Source of the DNA: Candidatus Aminicenantota bacterium
Lineage (GTDB): Bacteria; Acidobacteriota; Aminicenantia; Aminicenantales; Saccharicenantaceae
Length of the DNA stretch: 5,375 nt
Direction of reading: 5' to 3'
NCBI GenBank assembly: GCA_026393955.1
Contig: JAPKZE010000074.1
Location: 1-5,375 of the forward strand
Positions 1 through 5,375 of this stretch are shown here, in pieces; within the stretch, counting starts at the first letter, position 1; each line of letters starts with the position of its first letter. The notes beneath the pieces are model-generated. The model saw nothing but the letters and a program-made list of their open reading frames with translations, did not search any database and was not told the DNA's origin. The translations under genes were made by a program, and so were the position numbers.

Positions 1-2246
1 TCCCAGAGGGTCGTCGCTCCGTTCTTGATCATGTAGCCCCAGCTCGGATAATCGGTCTTGACGGCGATGTCGTAAGCCAGGTCAGAAGCGCCGCTCTGAG
101 TCAGGAGCTCCATGATGTACTTCGTGCCGATGATCCCGGTCGTCAGGTGTGAGTCGTGCTTGTAGACGATGTCGTCGAAGAGCCGGCCCCAGGCGCCGCC
201 CTCTTTTTCCGTCGGGATGCCGAGGAAGAGCGGCAGGGTGTTCGCGGTCTGCGTCCCGTCGGCGTAGTCCCCGGTCTTCGGGTTGTAATATTCCTTGTTG
301 AAGGCCGTCCGGATGTCGGCGGCGAGCTTGTCGTAGAGTGCCGCATCCTTGGTTTTGCCCAGCACGCGCGCCGCGTCCGCCTGGATCTTCACGTCGTAGT
401 AATAATAGAAGGACGAGACGATGGCCCCGGGACACTTCTCGACGGCCACCCAATCGCCATAGGAGCTGAACTTGACGAGCCCGTTCTCGGCCTTGCTCCT
501 CAGGAATTCGACGTACTTCTTCATCGCGTCGTAGTGTTCCTCGAGCACGCGCGTGTCGCCGTAGTACTGGTACATGTACCAGCAGATCAGGGGATAGGCC
601 GTGGCCCAGGCCGGGTCGGCGTTCTCGCCGCCCCAGACGTGAGGGACCGTGTCCGAGAGCCGCCCCTTCTCGTCCTGGACGTCGCGGATGTCCCGGACGA
701 AGTTGGTGTAGAAGGCGGCCATGTCGAAGTTCATGATGGCTTCCTCGGCCGTGCCCTGGGCGTCGCCCATCCAGCCCATGCGCTCGTCGCGCTGGTCGCA
801 GTCGGTCGGGATGCCGTGGAGGTTGGTCTTCTGGCCCCAGGTGATGATCCGCTGCAGGCCGTTGAGGATGTCCTTCGAAGCGGCGAAGCTGCCGACGGGC
901 TCGACCGCGCTGTGGACGACCCGCCCGCGGAGGGTGTCGAGCTGCGGCGTCCCCGGAAAGCCCGAGACCTCGACGTAGCGGAAGCCGTGGTAGGTGAAGC
1001 GCGGCTCCCACATTTCTTCGCCTTCGCCCTTGAGGATGTAATGGTCCTCGGCCTGGGCCGAGCGCAGGTTCTCCTGGTTGAGCGTGCCGTTCTCGTAGAG
1101 GAGCTCGGCGAAGCGCAGCCGGACGTCGGTGCCTGGCGGGCCCTGGACGCGGAGGCGGGCCCAGCCGCTGAAGTTCTGGCCCATGTCGAAGACGTAGACG
1201 CCGGGGAGCGGGCTGGACATCTTGAGCGGGACGATGGTGTCGACGACCTGGATGGCCGGCATGAGCTGGGCCGAAAGGACCCCGGCCGGCCCCTTGACGG
1301 CCTCGGCCGCGGGCCAGCCCTTGTCGTCGTAACCGGGGCGCTCCCAGCCGGCGGTCTCGCGGCGGGCGTCGTACGATTCCCCGTTGTAGATGCTGTCCTC
1401 GACGATGGGGCCGTCGGCGGCCTTCCAGGACGCGTCGCTGACGACGCTTGTCGTGGTGCCGTCCTCCATCTCGATGTTGACCTGGAGGAGGAGGGCCCGG
1501 GACTTGTACCAGCCGTGGCCGAGCGTCACGGCGACCGCGTTGGCCCCGTCGCGCAGGAACGAGGTGATGTCGTAGGTCGCGTAGAGGACGCGCTTGTCGT
1601 AGGTCGTCCAGGCCGGGTCGAGGACGTGGTTGCCGGCCTTGCGCCCGTTGAGACGTAGCTCGTAATAGCCGAGGCCGGCGATAGAGGCCCGGGCCCGCTT
1701 GACGCGGCCCTTGAGCGTGAACTCCTTGCGGAGCTGGTTCTTCCGGCCGATCCAGATCCCCGTCCAATCGTTCTTAGCGAAGAGGCCGGTGTCGAAGCGG
1801 GCCACGTCGCTCCAGGCGCTCTCGCGGCCGTCCCGGTCCCAGACCTTGACCTTCCAGAAATAGGACTTGCCGCTCGCGAGCGCCTTTCCGGCGAAGGGGA
1901 CCTGCGTGGAGCGGGCCGAAGCGATCTTGCCGCTGTCCCAGACATCTCCCGCCTCGGCCTTGGGATCGGTCGAAACGAAGATCTGATAAGCCGACTGGAC
2001 CTGGCCGCGCTCCGGGTGCCCGACGACCCAGAAGAAGCGGGGCTTGGCCATGTCGATGCCCATGGGGTTATCGAGGTATTCGCAGCGGAGGGCCGTCGGG
2101 GCCGAGGGCCCGGCGGCTTCGGCGGCGGACACGGGGACGACGGCCAGGGCCGAGATCAAGGCCAGGACCGGGATGAGGGCGACCGCCGATATGCCAAAAG
2201 GATTACCCAGGAAGGGCTTCACGCGGATAAGGGAAACCATGGTCAT
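1..2246 (-). CDS. Secreted GH78-type alpha-L-rhamnosidase (C-terminus beyond left edge)
   Basis: Predicted to hydrolyse terminal alpha-L-rhamnose from glycosides or polysaccharides, outside the cytoplasm. 748 complete codons are visible with no stop. Residues 1-41 form a signal peptide: basic start, hydrophobic stretch about 19-38, VSA/AEA cleavage near 41. An Ig/FnIII-like domain (about 50-155) follows, then a beta-sandwich rhamnosidase N-terminal domain (about 165-330, with GLGYYELRLNG and DPAWTTYDKR), a concanavalin-like domain (about 340-445) and the six-hairpin (alpha/alpha)6 barrel from about 450. The GH78 signature is TDCDQRDERMGWMGDAQ (481-497). By comparison with characterised GH78 enzymes, E488 is the likely general acid, with D482, W492 and D495 nearby. 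YGDW (596-599) is also typical. The last complete residues are GATTLW; the next codon begins GA and is probably the catalytic base Glu. The ATG at 2246 is preferred over the in-frame ATG at 2240 because an AGGAGGT ribosome binding site lies 6 nt upstream. Family assignment is firm; the exact substrate is unknown. No other rhamnose gene is visible. Confidence 0.93.
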   Translation of the reverse strand, partial: MTMVSLIRVKPFLGNPFGISAVALIPVLALISALAVVPVSAAEAAGPSAPTALRCEYLDNPMGIDMAKPRFFWVVGHPERGQVQSAYQIFVSTDPKAEAGDVWDSGKIASARSTQVPFAGKALASGKSYFWKVKVWDRDGRESAWSDVARFDTGLFAKNDWTGIWIGRKNQLRKEFTLKGRVKRARASIAGLGYYELRLNGRKAGNHVLDPAWTTYDKRVLYATYDITSFLRDGANAVAVTLGHGWYKSRALLLQVNIEMEDGTTTSVVSDASWKAADGPIVEDSIYNGESYDARRETAGWERPGYDDKGWPAAEAVKGPAGVLSAQLMPAIQVVDTIVPLKMSSPLPGVYVFDMGQNFSGWARLRVQGPPGTDVRLRFAELLYENGTLNQENLRSAQAEDHYILKGEGEEMWEPRFTYHGFRYVEVSGFPGTPQLDTLRGRVVHSAVEPVGSFAASKDILNGLQRIITWGQKTNLHGIPTDCDQRDERMGWMGDAQGTAEEAIMNFDMAAFYTNFVRDIRDVQDEKGRLSDTVPHVWGGENADPAWATAYPLICWYMYQYYGDTRVLEEHYDAMKKYVEFLRSKAENGLVKFSSYGDWVAVEKCPGAIVSSFYYYYDVKIQADAARVLGKTKDAALYDKLAADIRTAFNKEYYNPKTGDYADGTQTANTLPLFLGIPTEKEGGAWGRLFDDIVYKHDSHLTTGIIGTKYIMELLTQSGASDLAYDIAVKTDYPSWGYMIKNGATTLW

Positions 2247-2252
2247 CGGAGA

Positions 2253-2259
2253 ACCTCCT
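2253..2259 (-). promoter_or_regulatory. Shine-Dalgarno site of the rhamnosidase gene
   Basis: The minus strand reads AGGAGGT, a near-perfect anti-16S match, 6 nt before the ATG at 2246. The second in-frame ATG at 2240 would sit 12 nt away, so this site decides the start. Confidence 0.8.
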
Positions 2260-2278
2260 GCACGTTAGGTCCTCCCTA

Positions 2279-2307
2279 ATTATCACAGGGATTGCCGGGG
2301 GGGTCAA
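2279..2307 (-). promoter_or_regulatory. Sigma70-type promoter for the rhamnosidase gene
   Basis: On the minus strand TTGACC (2307-2302) and GATAAT (2284-2279) are separated by exactly 17 bp. The -10 box is preceded by TG with one base between (TGTGATAAT), an extended -10. Transcription would start near 2272, giving a leader of about 26 nt that contains the AGGAGGT site. No transcript data are available, so this rests on consensus match and spacing. Confidence 0.7.
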
Positions 2308-2316
2308 TGCGCGGAC

Positions 2317-2346
2317 TTGACTTCGGCCCGAGGTCCGGTCTATGGT
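2317..2346 (+). promoter_or_regulatory. Sigma70-type promoter for the membrane-protein gene
   Basis: TTGACT (2317-2322) and TATGGT (2341-2346) are spaced by 18 bp. The predicted start of transcription, 6-7 nt after the -10 box, falls on the ATG at 2353, so the mRNA would be leaderless. The -10 box is only a partial match to consensus. The TTG at 2317 could be misread as a start codon but is better explained as part of the -35 box. Confidence 0.5.
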
Positions 2347-2352
2347 TGCCCC

Positions 2353-3072
2353 ATGAAGGGGAACAATTCTTTGGATGCCATCCGCAAGATGAGCACACCC
2401 GACGCCTACCAGAAAATGCTGAGCGATATCCGGAGCTGGGGATGGTCGCTGGCCGTCATTGGCATCATCCATTTGGTGGCCGGGCATTTCCTGAACCTGT
2501 CGCATGGCCTGCTCCTGATCTCCGTTGGGGCGCTGTCGTTTCTGGTCCGTGAGTCCCCCATGTACGTCCTTTACGCCTCGGTGCTAGCCTGGGCCGCCAT
2601 AAGCAACTTCACGGGCAGCAAGTCTCCCAGTTGGATGCTGTTCGGGTTCTTTCAGGTCCTGATATCGGTTCAGGTCTTCCAGAGGTTCTTTCTTTTCAAG
2701 AAAGTCGAAAAGGACTATGAGGAGAGTCTGGTGATGGATCCGCCAGCGCCGGCCTCGTCTCGGCCCAGGCGCACCGACCAGATATTTCCGACCGTGTCGA
2801 TCGTCGCGGGCATCGGGGGGCTCCTGGGAACGCTCTTCGGCCTGGGGATGATGTTCGTGTTAAGCGCCGCGCAGAATGTCAATCTGGCGAAGATCGCTGC
2901 TTCCGTGACGGACATAGCCATGACCGTCGCGGTGCTCGGTTTTTCGCTCGGATTGGCCTCGCTTCTCTCCAGGGCCCCTCGCCGGCCGCTGTCGATCGTC
3001 GGCACTGTCGCCGGCGGCCTGGCCATGCTCATAGATGTGGGCCTGATCGTGTTGGTCCGGGTTTTGGGGTAA
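2353..3072 (+). CDS. Polytopic membrane protein of unknown function
   Basis: A 239-residue integral membrane protein that I do not recognise. About seven hydrophobic segments are visible: residues 29-47, 50-66, 69-86, 94-115, 145-172, 186-206 and 213-237. A hydrophilic linker (about 116-144) containing KKVEKDYEE and a Pro/Ser/Arg-rich run splits the protein into a 4-helix half and a 3-helix half. The second half is rich in small residues (for example VAGIGGLLGTLFGLG), suggesting tight helix packing. The first 28 residues are polar and could form an amphipathic helix. There is no signal peptide, catalytic motif or recognisable transporter signature. ATG 2353 is chosen over TTG 2317, which lies in the putative -35 box, and over the internal ATG 2389. 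No Shine-Dalgarno precedes either ATG, consistent with leaderless translation. It faces the rhamnosidase gene divergently; a functional link is unproven. Confidence 0.8.
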   Translation: MKGNNSLDAIRKMSTPDAYQKMLSDIRSWGWSLAVIGIIHLVAGHFLNLSHGLLLISVGALSFLVRESPMYVLYASVLAWAAISNFTGSKSPSWMLFGFFQVLISVQVFQRFFLFKKVEKDYEESLVMDPPAPASSRPRRTDQIFPTVSIVAGIGGLLGTLFGLGMMFVLSAAQNVNLAKIAASVTDIAMTVAVLGFSLGLASLLSRAPRRPLSIVGTVAGGLAMLIDVGLIVLVRVLG

Positions 3073-3099
3073 GCGGGAGAAGGCCAACGGGCGTTGGGG

Positions 3100-3128
3100 T
3101 TGAAAGCCCCTGACCCTTCTGCTATAAT
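3100..3128 (+). promoter_or_regulatory. Strong sigma70 promoter of the tRNA-Ala gene
   Basis: TTGAAA (3100-3105) is followed after 17 bp by a perfect TATAAT (3123-3128). Transcription would start near 3135, leaving a 5' leader of roughly 43 nt before the mature tRNA. This is the best promoter match in the window, as expected for a stable RNA gene. Confidence 0.85.
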
Positions 3129-3177
3129 CCGCCAGTCCCTGAGGGCCCCGGAACGGGCTTTTCAGGTTCTCCCCGGT

Positions 3178-3253
<76 letters not shown>

Positions 3254-3284
3254 CCGTAAGAACCCCGATTCTCTGTTTCCTCTG

Positions 3285-3305
3285 CCCGGCCGATGATGGG
3301 CCGGG
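3285..3305 (+). terminator. GC-rich stem-loop after tRNA-Ala, possible terminator
   Basis: CCCGGCC (3285-3291) pairs perfectly with GGCCGGG (3299-3305) around a 7-nt loop. It lies 31 nt after the tRNA and before the -35 box of the next gene, where tRNA transcription should end. No T-tract follows, so it is not a canonical intrinsic terminator. It could instead be an RNA-processing or pausing structure. Confidence 0.4.
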
Positions 3306-3318
3306 GCCCCTGGCCGGC

Positions 3319-3347
3319 TTGACAGGCCTCAGGTGCTAGGCTACGCT
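3319..3347 (+). promoter_or_regulatory. Putative promoter of the radical SAM gene
   Basis: A perfect -35 TTGACA (3319-3324) is followed after 17 bp by TACGCT (3342-3347), a weak -10 that keeps the important first T, the A and the last T. Transcription would begin near 3354, leaving a leader of about 38 nt without a clear Shine-Dalgarno. An alternative -10, TATAGA at 3376-3381, lacks a good -35 box but would give an almost leaderless mRNA. Confidence 0.5.
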
Positions 3348-3391
3348 ATTCATCGAGAATCCACGCGAGATTGGCTATAGATCCCACGACG

Positions 3392-4840
3392 ATGAAGATC
3401 CTTCTTGTTAAGCCTCCTTTGAACCGGTATCTTCTGGCTCCCAATCACGACGAGCCCCTGGAACTTGAATATCTCGGCGCCGCCGTTCCTGACCATGACG
3501 TCAGGATCCTCGACATGCGCTTCGACAGAAGGCTCGACCGCGCCCTGTCCGGATTCCGGCCCGACCTGGTCGGGATCACGGCCTACACCTGCGACTACAA
3601 CGTCGCCGTTTCGGTCTTGAAGGAGGTCAAGAAATTCGACCCGAGGGTCAAGACGGTTGTGGGGGGCCATCACGCCACCGTGCTCCCCGACGATTTCGCC
3701 CGGCCGTTCGTCGACGTCATCTTCCTGGGCGCCGCGGATGATTCGTTCAAAGAGTTCGTGGCCAGGTCGGAATCGGGACGGCCTGTGGAGGAGGTTCCGA
3801 ACATCGCCTTCGTGAGAGATGGGTCCTTGCGCTTCACGGACAGGGCGCCCACCACGCAAAACCTCGATCTCCTCCCGTTTCCCGACAGGCGTCTGACCCT
3901 TGAGTATCGCAGCCGCTATCGCGATCGCATGAACACCAAGACCGGCCTGGTCATGACCAGCCGCGGCTGCCCCTATCGCTGCTCTTTCTGCGCCTGCTGG
4001 AAGATCATGGACGGGAAATATCTTTCCCGGAGCCCGGAATCCATCGTGGCGGAGATCGCCGCCATGCCCGAAGAGGTCGAGCTCATCTGCTTCGCCGACG
4101 ACAACACCCTCCACAGCATCCGGCGCGCCTGGCGCCTGATCGAGCTCGTGCGGGAGAAGGGGATCCGCAAGAAGTTCATGATGTACGCCCGGTCGGACAC
4201 CATCGTGAACAACCCGGATCTCATGGAGGCCCTGAAGGACATCGGCTTGGAATATCTTCTGGTCGGCATCGAATCGTTCAAAGATGCCGAATTGAGCAAT
4301 TTGAACAAGAACCTGACCTCCCGCACCAACCTGGAGGCGGTCCGGCTCCTCAAGAAGCTCGGGATCCGGATCTCGCCTCATCTGATCGTCAACCCCGAAT
4401 TCTCCAAGAACGATTTCCGCGATCTCCTCCGCGGCGTCTGCGAATTGGAGCTCTTCCGGCCGGTGTTCACGGTCCTCACCCCCCTCCCGGGGACCGAGCT
4501 CTATGAGAAGAACGTCGATCGGCTGGCCATCCGCGATTATGATTATTTCGATTTCACCCATTCGGTCTTTTCGACGAAGCTCCCGCGGAAGGAGTTCTAT
4601 TTTCAGTACGCGAAGCTCTATTCGCAGAGCTACTCCTTCAAGCGGTACTTCCGGGAGAAGCTCCGCGGCCTGGCGGCTCTGGGCCGTCCGTCCCGGCGGA
4701 GAGCGCAGCGCCACCCGGACAGGATACCTTTCATGCCCTTGCTGATCGTGCACATCGCATCACTCCGCGGCTACTGGAAGATCAGAAGACGCCATAAGAC
4801 GGAGCCTTGCGCGCCGGGGCGGCTGCGGCCGAGTTCTTGA
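3392..4840 (+). CDS. B12-binding-domain radical SAM protein, probable class B methyltransferase
   Basis: A 482-residue cytoplasmic enzyme predicted to bind cobalamin, a [4Fe-4S] cluster and S-adenosylmethionine. The N-terminal cobalamin-binding Rossmann domain (about 1-140) starts MKILLVKPP and contains DLVGITAYT and VVGGHHAT (89-96). It lacks the DxHxxG lower-ligand motif, as is usual in this class. The radical SAM domain (about 183-375) carries CPYRCSFC with cluster cysteines C193, C197 and C200, then FADDN (234-238) and VGIES (291-295). The C-terminal tail is helical and very basic (RRRAQR, KIRRRHK). From memory, the motif order and length resemble hopanoid C-3 methylase HpnR, but other class B enzymes share this plan and no hopanoid gene is adjacent, so the substrate is open. 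ATG 3392 is preferred over TTG 3371 because members of this superfamily begin directly with the first beta strand. No good Shine-Dalgarno is visible. It is probably transcribed alone. Confidence 0.9.
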   Translation: MKILLVKPPLNRYLLAPNHDEPLELEYLGAAVPDHDVRILDMRFDRRLDRALSGFRPDLVGITAYTCDYNVAVSVLKEVKKFDPRVKTVVGGHHATVLPDDFARPFVDVIFLGAADDSFKEFVARSESGRPVEEVPNIAFVRDGSLRFTDRAPTTQNLDLLPFPDRRLTLEYRSRYRDRMNTKTGLVMTSRGCPYRCSFCACWKIMDGKYLSRSPESIVAEIAAMPEEVELICFADDNTLHSIRRAWRLIELVREKGIRKKFMMYARSDTIVNNPDLMEALKDIGLEYLLVGIESFKDAELSNLNKNLTSRTNLEAVRLLKKLGIRISPHLIVNPEFSKNDFRDLLRGVCELELFRPVFTVLTPLPGTELYEKNVDRLAIRDYDYFDFTHSVFSTKLPRKEFYFQYAKLYSQSYSFKRYFREKLRGLAALGRPSRRRAQRHPDRIPFMPLLIVHIASLRGYWKIRRRHKTEPCAPGRLRPSS

Positions 4841-4868
4841 CCGTCCGTCCGGTCAGCCCCACATTTTT
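4838..4868 (+). terminator. Weak stem-loop terminator after the radical SAM gene
   Basis: TGACCG (4838-4843) pairs with CGGTCA (4850-4855) around a 6-nt loop, overlapping the TGA stop codon. A run of five T (4864-4868) follows 8 nt after the stem, and more T-rich sequence lies beyond it. The gap makes this a poor intrinsic terminator, so termination here is only possible. Confidence 0.3.
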
Positions 4869-4887
4869 ACACTTTCTTTACAGTTCT

Positions 4888-4919
4888 TTGACAACTTCCG
4901 GGCGAGAAAGCCCTATCAT
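4888..4919 (+). promoter_or_regulatory. Candidate promoter of the lipoprotein gene
   Basis: A perfect TTGACA (4888-4893) lies in T-rich DNA, and TATCAT (4914-4919) follows 20 bp later. That spacing is longer than the usual 16-18 bp. The leader would be about 13 nt and would just contain the ribosome binding site. The promoter may be weak, activator-dependent, or recognised by another sigma factor. Confidence 0.35.
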
Positions 4920-4924
4920 GGTCC

Positions 4925-4930
4925 AGGAGG
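4925..4930 (+). promoter_or_regulatory. Shine-Dalgarno site of the lipoprotein gene
   Basis: AGGAGG lies 8 nt before the ATG at 4939. It favours that start over an in-frame ATG at 4918, which overlaps the putative -10 box. Confidence 0.75.
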
Positions 4931-4938
4931 GCAGGGCC

Positions 4939-5375
4939 ATGAGGTTGAGGGACCGAGGCGTCCGCGAGCGGAGGCGAACGTGCCGACCCCTGCTGGGCGC
5001 CGCCGCGGTCTCCGTTTTCTTGGCGGCGTCCGCCTCAGCCTGCCTGACCGCGACCTCGCCACGGACCGTGCCTCCTGCGTCGAAGGCCCTCAGCCTCCCC
5101 GGCTTCAGGGTCTCGCCCCCGCCTGGCCGGGGATGGAAGGGCGAGGCCGACCGCCCGTTCCGGACGGCTTCCTTCTCGAAAAAGTACGGCGGCCTTTTCC
5201 GGGCCATGGTCGACGAGCAGCACCGCGCCGAGATCTTCATCAAGCCTCTCGTCGTGCCGCCCGCGCTTTGGGCGGCGGGCGGAGAGGAGCTCGTGTCCGC
5301 CCTCAAGACCGGCTACGCCGGGAGCGCGGGTCGCGGCCCGGCCCTGCGCTGGATGCCGCGTCCCCTCGGGGAACG
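4939..5375 (+). CDS. Predicted lipoprotein of unknown function (C-terminus beyond right edge)
   Basis: 145 complete codons are visible and the frame stays open to the right edge. The N-terminus is strongly basic (many Arg in residues 2-16), followed by a short hydrophobic core (about 18-32) and ASAC, a loose lipobox. Lipidation would be on C35 after signal peptidase II cleavage. The mature part starts with a Thr/Ser/Pro-rich linker (36-50) and continues into a folded region with FRVSPPPGRGW (56-66), FSKKYGG and EIFIKPL. I do not recognise a family. With alanine at -3, the lipobox is weaker than the usual leucine form, so ordinary signal peptidase I cleavage after A34 is an alternative. Translation is supported by a strong Shine-Dalgarno and GC-rich third positions. 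It probably has its own promoter. Confidence 0.75.
   Translation, partial: MRLRDRGVRERRRTCRPLLGAAAVSVFLAASASACLTATSPRTVPPASKALSLPGFRVSPPPGRGWKGEADRPFRTASFSKKYGGLFRAMVDEQHRAEIFIKPLVVPPALWAAGGEELVSALKTGYAGSAGRGPALRWMPRPLGE

Noticed and set aside
82..1767. A 561-codon minus-strand frame and a 500-codon plus-strand frame (156-1658) overlapping the rhamnosidase
   Set aside because: Both lie over a clear GH78 gene. Their products are low-complexity (Arg/Gly/Pro-rich, or Val/Asp/Leu-rich), as expected from shifted or antisense reading of GC-rich codons.
3084..3097. Hairpin CCAAC-GGGC-GTTGG after the membrane-protein gene
   Set aside because: Only 5 bp, with no T-tract, and it runs into the tRNA -35 box. 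Too weak to call a terminator.
3350..4753. A 467-codon minus-strand frame antisense to the radical SAM gene
   Set aside because: It is rich in Glu, Asp, Ile, Val and Arg with no domain, and mirrors the GC-rich third positions of a gene with unmistakable motifs.
4878..5306. A 142-codon minus-strand frame opposite the lipoprotein
   Set aside because: The plus-strand frame has a strong Shine-Dalgarno, a signal sequence and a lipobox; the antisense frame has none of these and overlaps the promoter region.

Overview
The window is GC-rich DNA whose codons end mostly in G or C. It comes from a bacterium with signal-peptide export and lipoproteins, most likely Gram-negative. The mix of a secreted glycoside hydrolase, an orphan cobalamin/radical SAM protein and unfamiliar envelope proteins would fit an uncultured lineage of the Acidobacteriota/Aminicenantes type. 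That placement is an impression only, since no marker gene in the window fixes the phylum.

Layout, left to right. (1) Positions 1-2246, minus strand: a large secreted GH78-type alpha-L-rhamnosidase whose C-terminus lies beyond the left edge. The window ends inside the codon predicted to encode its catalytic base. (2) Positions 2247-2352: a compact divergent control region with two sigma70-like promoters back to back, their -35 boxes only 9 bp apart. (3) Positions 2353-3072, plus strand: a 239-residue polytopic membrane protein of unknown function, apparently read from a leaderless mRNA. (4) Positions 3100-3253: a textbook promoter driving a complete tRNA-Ala(GGC) with encoded CCA. (5) Positions 3392-4840, plus strand: a B12-binding-domain radical SAM protein, probably a class B type methyltransferase, with a layout reminiscent of hopanoid C-3 methylase HpnR. 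(6) From 4939 to the right edge, plus strand: the start of a predicted lipoprotein of unknown function.

There is no obvious shared pathway. The rhamnosidase (polysaccharide or glycoside breakdown outside the cytoplasm) is regulated separately from the rightward genes. Each rightward unit has its own plausible promoter, so this looks like a run of single-gene transcription units rather than an operon. I see no mobile element, CRISPR array, rRNA or attachment-site duplication. Two of the real genes run off the window edges. Several long open frames antisense to real genes are by-products of the GC-rich third codon positions.
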